Assembly: GCF_004295485.1 (NCBI RefSeq)
Contig: NZ_CP036164.1
Location: 1,426,001 to 1,490,000, forward strand
From: Janibacter limosus
GTDB lineage: Bacteria > Actinomycetota > Actinomycetes > Actinomycetales > Dermatophilaceae
Direction: 5' to 3'
DNA: 64,000 nucleotides
A program made the translations under genes and the position numbers. Shown here piece by piece: positions 1-10,604 of this stretch (positions are counted from its first letter, which is position 1; the number at the start of each line of letters is the position of its first letter). The notes beneath the pieces were generated by a model. It had not been told where the DNA came from. It saw nothing but the letters and a program-made list of their open reading frames with translations, and made no database searches.

Positions 1-166
1 GTACCTCACCAGCCTGCGCCTGAACTACGGCATCCAGACCTCGTTGACCGTGCAGGACGAGCTCACGCTCCCCAGTGCCGTCAACGTCAGCACGAGGGAG
101 GCCACGGTCGTCCCGGACGGCACCGAGCCACCCCTCGTGAAGCCACTGAAGAAGGAGACCTCGTGA
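1..166 (+). CDS. DUF881 family protein, C-terminal fragment
   Basis: The window opens inside this gene; the last 54 residues are readable from base 2 and end ...KPLKKETS. They include the phrase LRLNYGIQTSLTVQDELTLP, like the C-terminus of DUF881 (YlxW/YlxX-type) membrane-anchored proteins. The stop overlaps the next start as GTGA. The partner arrangement DUF881-sbp-DUF881 is the conserved actinobacterial one, which supports the family call more than the short sequence does. Function in the family is not established; a role near division or envelope has been suggested from context. Confidence 0.7.
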   Translation, partial: YLTSLRLNYGIQTSLTVQDELTLPSAVNVSTREATVVPDGTEPPLVKPLKKETS

Positions 167-495
167 TCCCCGCCCTGGGACTCGTGGCCGGCATCGTGCT
201 CGGTCTCGTCCTGCAGCCGGACGTACCGGTGTGGCTGCAGCCGTACCTGCCGATCGCGGTGATCGCCGCCCTCGACGCCGTCTTCGGCGCGGTGCGGGCC
301 ACTCTCGACGGGATCTTCGACGACAAGGTCTTCGTCGTCAGCTTCCTGTCCAACGTGGTCGTGGCCGCCTTCATCGTCTTCCTGGGCGACCAGCTCGGCG
401 TCGGCTCGCAGCTCTCGACGGGCGTCGTGGTCGTCCTCGGCGTCCGCATCTTCTCCAACGTCGCCTCGATCCGTCGACACCTCTTCAAGGCATGA
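163..495 (+). CDS. sbp: Small basic protein (Sbp, DUF1290)
   Basis: A 110-residue membrane protein starting at a GTG that overlaps the preceding stop by 4 nt. Hydrophobic segments lie at roughly residues 2-18, 22-45 and 60-80, with the conserved phrase LDAVFGAVRA between the second and third, typical of the small basic protein family. The C-terminus (RIFSNVASIRRHLFKA) is basic. It sits between two DUF881 genes and directly before gcvH and garA, as Rv1824 does in mycobacteria. Its stop overlaps the next ATG (ATGA), so the three genes are probably translated as one coupled unit. No biochemical activity is known to me. Confidence 0.85.
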   Translation: MIPALGLVAGIVLGLVLQPDVPVWLQPYLPIAVIAALDAVFGAVRATLDGIFDDKVFVVSFLSNVVVAAFIVFLGDQLGVGSQLSTGVVVVLGVRIFSNVASIRRHLFKA

Positions 496-1322
496 CGGAC
501 GCACGCGACCCGGACCGGCCCGAGGACCTCGAGGCGGCCACTGCGGGCACCTCGGACGCACCCGAGCCCGCGACCCAGCGGCAGGGACCGAGCCCGTGGC
601 GCAGGGTCTACCTGATGGCGCGCCCACGGGTGACGCGCGCCAACGCCTTCGCGCTGCTGCTGGCCGCCCTCCTCGGCTTCGCCATCGCGACGCAGGTGCG
701 CCAGACCCAGTCACAGGGTCTGGAGGACCTGCGTCAGGACGAGCTGGTGCGCATCCTCGACGACGTGACCCAGAACGGCGCGCGGCTCGACGACGAGATC
801 ACCGAACTGCAGTCCACCAAGGACGGCCTGGCCAACAGCGATGCCAGCTCGCCCGAGGCCATCGCGGCAGCGCAGGAGAGGGCCGACACCCTCGGCATCC
901 TGGCCGGCACAAAACGGGCCACCGGTCCGGGGATCCGGCTGAGGATCTCCGACAGCGGCGGTCAGGTCGGTGCGCCCGCCCTGCTCGACGCGGTGCAGGA
1001 GCTGCGTGACGCAGGGGCCGAGGCCATGCAGATCGGCACGGTACGGGTCGTGGCGAGCACCTGGTTCCGCGACGCGGACGGCGGTGCGATCGAGGTCGAC
1101 GGGACCCGGCTCACCGCGCCGTACGAGCTCATCGTCATCGGCGATCCCCAGACCATGAGCTCTGCGATGGAGATCCCCGGCGGCGTGTCGGAGTCGGTTC
1201 GGAGCAAGGGTGGCAAGGTGGAGATCACCGAGTTCGCGTCGATCAACGTGGAGGCGTTGCACACCGATTCATCGCCTCGTTACGCTCGGCCCGTCCCGGA
1301 GCCGACCGACGGCTCGAAGTGA
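492..1322 (+). CDS. DUF881 family membrane-anchored protein
   Basis: A 276-residue protein. The chosen ATG overlaps the sbp stop by 4 nt; an upstream extension in the same frame would run through sbp and is rejected. The N-terminal 47 residues are polar and charged, one membrane helix follows at about 51-67, then a coiled-coil-like stretch (about 68-110, QSQGLEDLRQDELVRILDDV) and the extracytoplasmic DUF881 domain (about 130-265), with GPGIRLRISD and LRDAGAEAMQIGTVRVVASTW. This is the second DUF881 copy flanking sbp. Topology suggests a short cytoplasmic tail and a large outer domain. Function unknown. Confidence 0.85.
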   Translation: MTDARDPDRPEDLEAATAGTSDAPEPATQRQGPSPWRRVYLMARPRVTRANAFALLLAALLGFAIATQVRQTQSQGLEDLRQDELVRILDDVTQNGARLDDEITELQSTKDGLANSDASSPEAIAAAQERADTLGILAGTKRATGPGIRLRISDSGGQVGAPALLDAVQELRDAGAEAMQIGTVRVVASTWFRDADGGAIEVDGTRLTAPYELIVIGDPQTMSSAMEIPGGVSESVRSKGGKVEITEFASINVEALHTDSSPRYARPVPEPTDGSK

Positions 1323-1342
1323 ATGGATCGTTGAGGAGACAG

Positions 1343-1732
1343 ATGAGCGACGCGACCTACCCCGAGAACCTTCGGTACACCAGCGATCACGAGTGGGTCA
1401 GCGAGGCAGGCGAGGGCATCGTCCGCGTCGGCATCACCCACTACGCCCAGGAGGCCCTCGGTGACGTCGTCTACGTGAGCCTGCCCGCCGTCGGTGACAC
1501 CGTCGAGCCCGGGGACTCCTGCGGCGAGGTCGAGTCGACGAAGTCGGTCAGTGACCTCTACGCACCGCTCGGCGGCACCATCACGGCTGTCAACGACGCG
1601 CTCGAGGGAACCCCGGAGCTGGTCAACTCCGACCCCTACGAGCAGGGCTGGATGTACGAGCTGCAGCTGGCTGACGGGGCCGACACGTCGTCCTTGCTCG
1701 ATGCGGCGGCCTACCAGACCGAGATCGGCTGA
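1343..1732 (+). CDS. gcvH: Glycine cleavage system H protein
   Basis: A 129-residue lipoyl carrier protein that shuttles the aminomethyl group between the P, T and L proteins of the glycine cleavage system. The lipoyl motif ESTKSVSDLYAP is intact, with the lipoylated lysine at about K67, and the N-terminal YTSDHEWV and VGDTVEPGDSCGEVEST segments are canonical. The ATG at 1343 is preferred over an in-frame GTG at 1319 because GAGGAGA precedes it at good spacing and MSDATYPENLRYT is a normal H-protein start. gcvP lies 2.7 kb downstream behind its own riboswitch; gcvT is not in the window. Confidence 0.97.
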   Translation: MSDATYPENLRYTSDHEWVSEAGEGIVRVGITHYAQEALGDVVYVSLPAVGDTVEPGDSCGEVESTKSVSDLYAPLGGTITAVNDALEGTPELVNSDPYEQGWMYELQLADGADTSSLLDAAAYQTEIG

Positions 1733-1811
1733 GGGCCGGACCGCACCACGGCCGGCCCGCTGTCGGGCCGGTCACGTAGGCTTGACCACAGACACGAGGA
1801 GGGAGCGCTGG

Positions 1812-2264
1812 ATGAGCGGCAACGAGACCAATCGACCTGCACGACAGGACCCGGCGACACAGCAGTTCACGGGGATCGAGAGCAGCCAGCCTGCCGACCT
1901 GCCGGACTCGGACTATCACCTGACCCGCGAGGAGCAGGCGACGGTCGATGCGTTGCAGCCGTCGACGGCGCTGCTCATCGTGCTGAGGGGCCCCAACACC
2001 GGCGCCCGCTTCCTGCTCGACGACGCCGAGGTGACCACGGGCCGTGGGCCCGACAGCGACATCTTCCTCGACGACGTCACCGTCTCCCGCAAGCACGCGG
2101 TCTTCTCCCGCGAGGACCAGGGTTTCGGGGTGCGCGACGTGGGCTCGCTCAACGGCACCTATGTCAACAAGGAGCGCATCGACCAGTCGCCGCTGCGCAC
2201 CGGTGACGAGGTCCAGATCGGCAAGTTCCGCCTCGTCTACTACGCCAGCTCCTCTGCCAGCTGA
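1812..2264 (+). CDS. garA: FHA-domain regulator of central metabolism (GarA/OdhI family)
   Basis: A 150-residue protein with a disordered N-terminus and an FHA domain at about 52-145. FHA landmarks are G78-R79, S92-R-K-H95 and N114-G115. In mycobacteria GarA, and in corynebacteria OdhI, bind 2-oxoglutarate dehydrogenase and glutamate enzymes unless phosphorylated on an N-terminal threonine pair (ETTS motif). That motif is not visible here; the only nearby threonines are T16 and T20 in DPATQQFTG. The assignment rests on the FHA domain and the conserved place between gcvH and two MerR genes. A -10-like TAGGCT at 1776-1781 and a GAGGAGG ribosome site precede the ATG. Confidence 0.85.
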   Translation: MSGNETNRPARQDPATQQFTGIESSQPADLPDSDYHLTREEQATVDALQPSTALLIVLRGPNTGARFLLDDAEVTTGRGPDSDIFLDDVTVSRKHAVFSREDQGFGVRDVGSLNGTYVNKERIDQSPLRTGDEVQIGKFRLVYYASSSAS

Positions 2265-2266
2265 CC

Positions 2267-2968
2267 TTGGCTGACGACCGCATCGGTATCGGCGCCCTCA
2301 TCCGGCAGCTCGAGGGCGACTTCCCGGACGTCACGATCAGCAAGATCCGCTTCCTCGAGAGCGAGGGGCTGGTCGAGCCGGCACGGACGCCGTCGGGGTA
2401 CCGCAAGTACTCCGACGGCGACGTCGAGCGGCTGCGCTTCGTGCTGACCGCCCAGCGGGACCGCTTCTGGCCGCTGAAGGTGATCCGTGAGCGACTCGAC
2501 GCGATGGACCGCGGTCTGGCCGTGGCCGATGACGGTGAGGTCGTGCCACCACCGGCGCCCGTCGACGACTCGGGACGGCTCTCGGCACGTGCCGACCGGC
2601 CCCTACGGCTGACCGCGATCGAGCTGCAGCATGCTGCCGACATCGACACGAGCACCTTCCGTGAGCTGATCTCCTACGGCCTGCTGCCGAAGGACCGCGA
2701 GCACTTCGATGCCGACGACCTCGACGTCGCCCGCATCTGCGGCTCCCTCGTCGCCGCCGGTATCGACGTGCGGCACCTGCGTCCCTTCAAGAGCGCCGCC
2801 GAGCGCGAGCTGTCCCTGGCCGATCACGTGCTGGGCCAGCAGGGCCTGCGTGGCCGGGGCGCCGACGCTGGAGGCGTCGACGACGAGTCGGTCCGACGGA
2901 TGGTGCTCGAGGGTTGTCTCGACCTGCACATCGCTCTCGTGCGCCGTGTGCTGGGCTCGGCGGGGTGA
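2267..2968 (+). CDS. ftsR: MerR-type regulator, FtsR/Rv1828 family
   Basis: A 233-residue protein with a MerR-like winged-helix domain at about 7-75 (TISKIRFLESEGLVEPARTP, then SGYRKYSDGDVERLRFVL) and a second conserved domain at about 110-230 (LTAIELQHAADIDTSTFRELISYGLL). It matches the Rv1828/FtsR group; the Corynebacterium member activates ftsZ. TTG at 2267, two bases after the garA stop, is taken as start because MADDRIGIGALIRQL begins as family members do. The residues expected to contact DNA are present, with no metal-binding cysteine loop. A role in cell-division control is inference from the family. Confidence 0.8.
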   Translation: MADDRIGIGALIRQLEGDFPDVTISKIRFLESEGLVEPARTPSGYRKYSDGDVERLRFVLTAQRDRFWPLKVIRERLDAMDRGLAVADDGEVVPPPAPVDDSGRLSARADRPLRLTAIELQHAADIDTSTFRELISYGLLPKDREHFDADDLDVARICGSLVAAGIDVRHLRPFKSAAERELSLADHVLGQQGLRGRGADAGGVDDESVRRMVLEGCLDLHIALVRRVLGSAG

Positions 2969-2976
2969 GCGCGGGA

Positions 2977-2991
2977 TACGGTAGGAGTGTG
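2977..2991 (+). promoter_or_regulatory. Leaderless promoter of the DUF151 nuclease gene
   Basis: TACGGT at 2977-2982 is followed by 6 nt and then GTG at 2989, so a transcript starting 7 nt after the hexamer would begin at the start codon. The AGGAG beside the GTG is too close (1 nt) to act as a normal ribosome site. Confidence 0.5.
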
Positions 2992-3477
2992 AAGCCGCTC
3001 GACGTCCTTGGTGTCCGCGTGGAGATGCCCACCTCCCAGCCGATCGTGCTCCTGCGGGAGCGCGACGGAGGTCGGCATGTCCCGATCTGGATCGGCGCGG
3101 CGGAGGCGACGGCCATCGCCTACGCGCAGGAGGGCGTCGTCCCACCCCGTCCGCTGACCCACGACCTGCTCGTCGACGTCATCGCCGCGGTCGGTCGTGA
3201 GCTCGTGACCGTGCGCATCGACGCCGTGCTCGAGGGCGTCTTCCACGCCACGCTCGTGCTCGACGACGACACCGAGATCTCGGCCCGCACCTCCGACGGT
3301 GTCGCGCTGGCGCTGCGCACCGGCGCCGAGATCGTGGCCACGGACGAGGTCCTCGACGAGGTTGGCATCGAGTCCTCCGACGAGGAGGAGGACGAGGTGG
3401 CCAAGTTCAAGGAGTTTCTCGACGAGGTCTCGCCCGAGGACTTCGACGCGCCGGACGAGGATCCGCCGGCCAGCTGA
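2989..3477 (+). CDS. Bifunctional nuclease family protein (DUF151)
   Basis: A 162-residue protein of the DUF151/BFN family, matching Rv1829 in length and place. Family phrases seen are VLLRERDGGRHVPIWIGAAEA, PRPLTHDL and SARTSDGVALALRTGAEI, followed by an acidic tail (SSDEEEDEVAKFKEFLDEVSPEDF). Plant and bacterial relatives have been described with DNase/RNase activity; the activity here is not testable from sequence. GTG 2989 gives the family N-terminus VKPLDVLGVRVE and is supported by a -10 hexamer 6 nt upstream. An alternative GTG at 2965 overlaps the ftsR stop and would add 8 residues. Confidence 0.8.
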   Translation: MKPLDVLGVRVEMPTSQPIVLLRERDGGRHVPIWIGAAEATAIAYAQEGVVPPRPLTHDLLVDVIAAVGRELVTVRIDAVLEGVFHATLVLDDDTEISARTSDGVALALRTGAEIVATDEVLDEVGIESSDEEEDEVAKFKEFLDEVSPEDFDAPDEDPPAS

Positions 3478-3533
3478 GGGCCCACCGCGACCCGATCGTT
3501 ACCGACATCTTCGTGACCGCTCGGCGAGGATGT

Positions 3534-3562
3534 TTGACGCCCCCCTCGGCGCGCCGTAGCGT
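3534..3562 (+). promoter_or_regulatory. Sigma-70-type promoter of the second MerR gene
   Basis: TTGACG at 3534-3539 and TAGCGT at 3557-3562 are separated by exactly 17 bp, the best -35/-10 pair I found in the window. Expected transcription start is about 3569, giving a leader of about 70 nt before GTG 3640. Confidence 0.65.
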
Positions 3563-3568
3563 CGAAGA

Positions 3569-3639
3569 CACACCGGTACGACACCGGTGTGATTCCCATC
3601 CGACCGGGCTGGGACCGACGGTGAAGTGGGGAGGGCGCA
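3569..3639 (+). promoter_or_regulatory. Structured 5' leader of the MerR gene
   Basis: The leader begins with a perfect 9-bp inverted repeat (arms 3569-3577 and 3583-3591, CACACCGGT/ACCGGTGTG, 5-nt loop). A second possible stem follows, TCCCA (3594-3598) with TGGGA (3610-3614), and then a GGGGAGGG ribosome site. The stretch GGTGTGATTCCC...ACGGTGAAG faintly resembles part of a cobalamin-riboswitch core, but the rest of that fold is absent. It could instead be an operator for the MerR protein itself. I cannot choose between these. Confidence 0.4.
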
Positions 3640-4215
3640 GTGGACGCCACCAACGACGAGGGCAGGACTCCGGTCCGCACCCAGGGCGTGCTGTTCGACG
3701 ACGATCTGCCCGAGCTCTCCGACGACATCGGCTACCGGGGGCCGGCTGCCTGCAGCGCGGCCGGCATCACCTACCGACAGCTCGACTACTGGGCCCGCAC
3801 CGGGCTCGTCCAACCGTCCGTGCGCGGCGCTGCGGGTTCCGGCAGCCAGCGCCTCTACGGCTTCCGCGACATCCTCGTGCTCAAGGTGGTCAAGCGGCTC
3901 CTCGACACGGGGGTCTCCCTGCAGCAGATCCGCGTCGCCATCAACCACCTCCGCGAGCGTGGCGTCGAGGACCTGGCCCAGATCACCCTGATGAGTGACG
4001 GCGCCAGCGTCTACGAGTGCACGTCCGCCGACGAGGTCATCGACCTCGTCCAGGGCGGCCAAGGTGTCTTCGGCATCGCGGTCGGCCGGGTCTGGCGCGA
4101 GGTCGAGGGCTCCCTGCTCGAGATCCCGAGCGAGCGGATGGCCCCTGAGGACTCGGCTCCCACCGAGCTGCCCGGCGACGAGCTGTCGGCCCGCCGCCGC
4201 GCCCGCCTCGCCTGA
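3640..4215 (+). CDS. MerR-family transcriptional regulator (Rv1830-like)
   Basis: A 191-residue protein. The acidic N-terminus (GVLFDDDLPELSDDIGYRGP) precedes a MerR helix-turn-helix at about 45-110 (CSAAGITYRQLDYWARTGLV, QRLYGFRDILVLKVVKRLLD). The C-terminal domain contains VYECTSADEVIDLVQGGQGV and FGIAVGRVWREVEG. It corresponds to the second MerR gene after garA in mycobacteria, linked there to growth regulation. GTG 3640 has GGGGAGGG upstream. It has its own promoter and a structured leader, and lies directly before the glycine riboswitch and gcvP, which it may or may not control. Confidence 0.85.
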   Translation: MDATNDEGRTPVRTQGVLFDDDLPELSDDIGYRGPAACSAAGITYRQLDYWARTGLVQPSVRGAAGSGSQRLYGFRDILVLKVVKRLLDTGVSLQQIRVAINHLRERGVEDLAQITLMSDGASVYECTSADEVIDLVQGGQGVFGIAVGRVWREVEGSLLEIPSERMAPEDSAPTELPGDELSARRRARLA

Positions 4216-4240
4216 CGCTCTGCGCCGCGCTAGGCGCTGA

Positions 4241-4345
4241 TAGCCTTGAGCCCGCTGCTCACCCCACGGGGGAGAGTCCTCGCGTACTGCGCGAGGCGCC
4301 GAAGGGGCAAATCTCCCCGGAACCTCTCAGGCGCCAGGACCTCGT
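4241..4345 (+). promoter_or_regulatory. Glycine riboswitch with upstream -10 element
   Basis: TAGCCT at 4241-4246 is a plausible -10. From about 4266 the sequence shows the glycine aptamer signature: GGGGGAGAGTCC, a variable stem (CTCGCG...GCGAGG), GCGCCGAAGGGGCAA, then CCCCGGAACCTCTCAGGCGCC. One full aptamer is present; the following segment (about 4333-4365) lacks a second GGGCAA core and could only supply the short helix seen in singlet glycine riboswitches. It sits just upstream of gcvP, so glycine-dependent control of glycine degradation is the established reading. Confidence 0.93.
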
Positions 4346-4423
4346 GGATCAGGCACTTCTGAAGCGTTGACCGTGACAGAAGGGGAGGCTGACCGTGTGT
4401 CCACCCACGCCCAAGGGAGCCTC

Positions 4424-7321
<2,898 letters not shown>

Positions 7322-7329
7322 TCGTCATA

Positions 7330-7409
7330 CCTGCCTGCCAGCCGGTCCCGGGTGGCAGGCAGGCACACCGCCCCCGTCCACGAGCGTCTGCTCGTGGACG
7401 GGGGCGGTG
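7330..7409. terminator. Two-hairpin bidirectional terminator, gcvP/sbcC
   Basis: Hairpin 1 has perfect 11-bp arms at 7330-7340 and 7353-7363. Hairpin 2 has perfect 20-bp arms at 7366-7385 and 7390-7409 with a 4-nt loop. There is no long T-run on either strand, as is usual in actinobacteria. The site separates the convergent genes gcvP and sbcC. Confidence 0.85.
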
Positions 7410-7436
7410 GTCGTTGCCGGGTGAAGGGGGGAGTGG

Positions 7437-10400
7437 TCAGGCTGCGTCGGTGGCGTCGTCGCCGGCGCCCTCGACGTGGATGGTCGAACCATGCTGGCTC
7501 TTGTCGACCCGCACCCTCGTGGTGATGCGGGTGCGCATCTCGGCCACGTGGCTGACGACGCCCACGGTCCGCCCGCCGTCACGCAACCGGTCCAGGACGT
7601 CGAGCACCTGCTCGAGGCTGTCCTGGTCGAGGCTGCCGAAGCCCTCGTCGACGAAGAGGGTCCCGAACTCCTGGCCACCGGACTCCTCGCGGATGGCGTC
7701 GGCGAGCCCGAGGGCCAACGCGAGCGAGGTGGTGAAGGACTCGCCACCCGACAGGGTGTTGGTGGGGCGCTCCCGCCCGGTCCACAGGTCGCGGACCAGC
7801 AGTCCGAGGCCTCCTCGTCGCTGACCCCGCGCCGACGCGTCGTCGTGCGCCAGCTCGAACCGTCCGTCGGCCATGACACCCAGCCGGTGGTTGGCGAGCT
7901 CGACGATCCGCTCGAGGCGAGCGGCGAGGACGTAGGTCGACAGCCGCATCCGCTTGTCGTTGTCGCTGCTGGTGCCCGTGACCAGGTCGGCCATCCGCCG
8001 GACGACGGCAGCCTCCTCGGCCGCCGGTCCGAGGGTGACGCACTCGGCCCGGATGTGACCGGCGATCCGATCGAGCTGCCGCTGGGTCGCCTGGGCTGTC
8101 GCCTGATGTTGCCCGGCCTCGTCGGCCCGGATCCGCGCTGACCGCGCCGCCGCTGTCAGGGACTCGACATCAGGTGCGTCGGTGGCCAGGGCCGCCACGA
8201 CGTCGGCCTCCTCGAGGACGGCGGTGGCGGCGCTCAACCGGCGTTGGTGGTCCTCGACCTCGGTCTGCAGGGCAGTCATCTCGTGTCGCTCGCGGGTCGC
8301 GGCCATGACGGACGCGACATCGTCGAAGTCGTGCCTGTCGAGCGCCGCGTCGAGCAGGGACGACGCCTCGTCGTGTGTCACGGTCGCGCGGGCCAGCGTG
8401 CTCGTCGCCCCGACGAGCTCCTCGACGAGCGCGATGCTCTCGTGGTGGTGACGCACGGTGGCCGTCAGCTCACGGGCTGGGTCGACACCGTCGCCATCGT
8501 CGAGGTCGCTGGGCAGAGCCTGGTGCGTCGCTCGGCTGGACCCGACATCGGTGCAGGGACAGGTGGCCGTGTGCTCGTCCAGCAGTCCGCGCAGTCGTTG
8601 CAGCGTGCTGGCCCGGTGCTCGGCGATCTGCTCGTGACGGGCGCTCAGGGCGGTGAGACCCGCCTCGATGGTGTGGACCGCCTGCTCGGCCTGCGCAACG
8701 GCAGCAGTCCGCGTGATCACGAGACGAGCGACCTCGTCGGCTCGTGCCGTCACCCGCGAGAGATCGTCGTGCTGCTGGGTCAGCGCTGCGTGACGGGCGC
8801 TCTCGTCTCCCGACACGGTCTCGTCGTCGGCCACCGAGGCAGAGCCGTCGGCGGTCGTCCCCTCGAGCTCCTCGCCCGTGCCCTCGTCGAGCAGCTGGGC
8901 GATCTCGGCTCGCAGGACGTCGAGGCGGGAGGTGGCCGCGGCACGCACCTGCGCGGCCCGCTCGTGGTCCTGCGCGGCTGTCGCGACCGACTGCTCCGCG
9001 GTCCTGATCTCCTCGGGGGTGACCACCCGGGCGGCCTGCGCCGGCTGCGGGTGCGTCGTGGACCCGCACACCGAGCAGGCGTCGCCGTCGTGCAGCTGTG
9101 CGGCCAGCTCGCCGGCCATGTTGTCCAGACGCGCGGTCACGAGGTCCTGCACGGCCGCGCGCAGGTCCTGGACGTGCTCACGCAGCGACTGGGCGGCATC
9201 GGTGGCCTCGCGCACCTCGGCGGCCGCCTGCCGCAGACGGGCGCGGGTCTCGATGACCCGGGTGAGCGTGCGCAGCTGGGGGGCCAGCTCGTCCGTCCGA
9301 GCTCGGGCGCGGTCGATCTCGAGCTGCTGCAGTGCTGCGTCGTCGGCCTGCTCACCTGCCGAGAGGACGGCGTCGCGTGCGCTCTCGAGGAGCTCGGTCT
9401 GCTCGGCGATCTGCCGGGTGACTCGCGGCGACTCGGCTGCCAGTCGGGTCAGTGCCTCGGCATCGTGCTGGGCCCGGCTGATCAGCACGTCGTGCTCGTG
9501 GGCCGCGGCCACCCACGCCTCGGGCTCGATCTCGCGCAGCGGCTCGGGGAGCGAGCCGACGACGCGTGCTCGCTCGGCGACGGCAGCAGCCCGCGCGGTC
9601 GAGGACCGGGTGTGCGCGTCCACCAGGGGGAGGACCTGTGCAGCGGCATGGGCGCCCTGCAGGGTCGCCCGGCTCGACGCGTGCTGGGGCGCCTCCTCCT
9701 CGAGCAGGACCAGCGCGCGCCGGGCCGCGCCCCCCCGAGCGCGCAGCTCGACGGCCCGACGGGCCTGCGTCAGTGCGGCGGCTGCCCGGGCGTCGGCCTG
9801 CTGGGCCTCGTCGACCCGGGCCATCACCTCGGCCGCATGGGTGTCGAGCACCGCCGCGACCGCGTCCAGGGCGAGCGTGAGGGGTGCGGGGGAGAGCTGC
9901 GACCACGGGAGGTCCGGCTCGGGCAGGTCGACGTCGACCGAGGAGAGCAGCTCGACGAGGTGGGCCACGTGACTGCCCAGACGGGTCCGCGACTCCTTGA
10001 GCGCGGCCTCGACCTGCTGCCTGCGCTCGACCAGGTGGCTCTCGATGCCGGTGTACTCCGTGATGTCGAAGAGTCGCTCGAGGACCTCACGCCGCTCCTC
10101 GTCGCTGGCCCGCAGGAAGGCGGAGAAGTCGCCTTGGGGGAGCATCACGACCCGCCGGAACTGGTCCAGCCCCATCCCGAGCTGGTCGTCGAGCAGCCGC
10201 GCGCTCTCGTCGATGCGGGTGCTCAGGGTGGTCCACGAGTGCCCGGTGAGCTCCTCGAGCAGGACGCCGGCGGGCTCGGTGGTGGTGCCGGTGCCGCGCT
10301 TCTTGGGACGCTCGTGCGCGGGGTGACGACGGATGCGCAGTCGACGGCCGGCCAGGGTCAGCTCGAGCTCGACGCGGGTCGGCGTGGCCTCCTCGGCGTG

Positions 10401-10604
10401 CTGGCTGCGCAGGCTCGTCGAGAGGCGGTCCCCGGGGACGTTGGCGTACAGCGCGAAGCAGATCGCGTCGAGGAGGCTCGTCTTGCCGGCGCCCGTGGCG
10501 CCGTGGATGAGGAAGAGACCCGAGGAGCTGATCTGCTCGAGGTCGAGGTCGATGGTCCCGGCGAAGGGACCGAAGGCCGTGGCCGTCAGACGGTGCAGCC
10601 TCAT
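7437..10604 (-). CDS. sbcC: Exonuclease SbcC (SMC-like ATPase)
   Basis: A 1055-residue Rad50/SbcC-type ATPase that works with SbcD to process hairpins and protein-blocked DNA ends. The N-terminus MRLHRLTATAFGPFAGTIDL leads to Walker A GATGAGKTS (about 35-43). Long coiled coils flank a central zinc hook CSVC at about residue 510. The C-terminal lobe has the signature LSGGESF and Walker B LFVDEGFGSLD. The ATG overlaps the sbcD stop by 4 nt, so the pair is translationally coupled. Confidence 0.97.
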   Translation of the reverse strand: MRLHRLTATAFGPFAGTIDLDLEQISSSGLFLIHGATGAGKTSLLDAICFALYANVPGDRLSTSLRSQHAEEATPTRVELELTLAGRRLRIRRHPAHERPKKRGTGTTTEPAGVLLEELTGHSWTTLSTRIDESARLLDDQLGMGLDQFRRVVMLPQGDFSAFLRASDEERREVLERLFDITEYTGIESHLVERRQQVEAALKESRTRLGSHVAHLVELLSSVDVDLPEPDLPWSQLSPAPLTLALDAVAAVLDTHAAEVMARVDEAQQADARAAAALTQARRAVELRARGGAARRALVLLEEEAPQHASSRATLQGAHAAAQVLPLVDAHTRSSTARAAAVAERARVVGSLPEPLREIEPEAWVAAAHEHDVLISRAQHDAEALTRLAAESPRVTRQIAEQTELLESARDAVLSAGEQADDAALQQLEIDRARARTDELAPQLRTLTRVIETRARLRQAAAEVREATDAAQSLREHVQDLRAAVQDLVTARLDNMAGELAAQLHDGDACSVCGSTTHPQPAQAARVVTPEEIRTAEQSVATAAQDHERAAQVRAAATSRLDVLRAEIAQLLDEGTGEELEGTTADGSASVADDETVSGDESARHAALTQQHDDLSRVTARADEVARLVITRTAAVAQAEQAVHTIEAGLTALSARHEQIAEHRASTLQRLRGLLDEHTATCPCTDVGSSRATHQALPSDLDDGDGVDPARELTATVRHHHESIALVEELVGATSTLARATVTHDEASSLLDAALDRHDFDDVASVMAATRERHEMTALQTEVEDHQRRLSAATAVLEEADVVAALATDAPDVESLTAAARSARIRADEAGQHQATAQATQRQLDRIAGHIRAECVTLGPAAEEAAVVRRMADLVTGTSSDNDKRMRLSTYVLAARLERIVELANHRLGVMADGRFELAHDDASARGQRRGGLGLLVRDLWTGRERPTNTLSGGESFTTSLALALGLADAIREESGGQEFGTLFVDEGFGSLDQDSLEQVLDVLDRLRDGGRTVGVVSHVAEMRTRITTRVRVDKSQHGSTIHVEGAGDDATDAA

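Noticed and set aside
3581..3630. Cobalamin riboswitch before the MerR gene.
   Set aside because: Only a GGTGTGATTCCC-like piece is present; the other conserved segments and any B12-related gene are missing.
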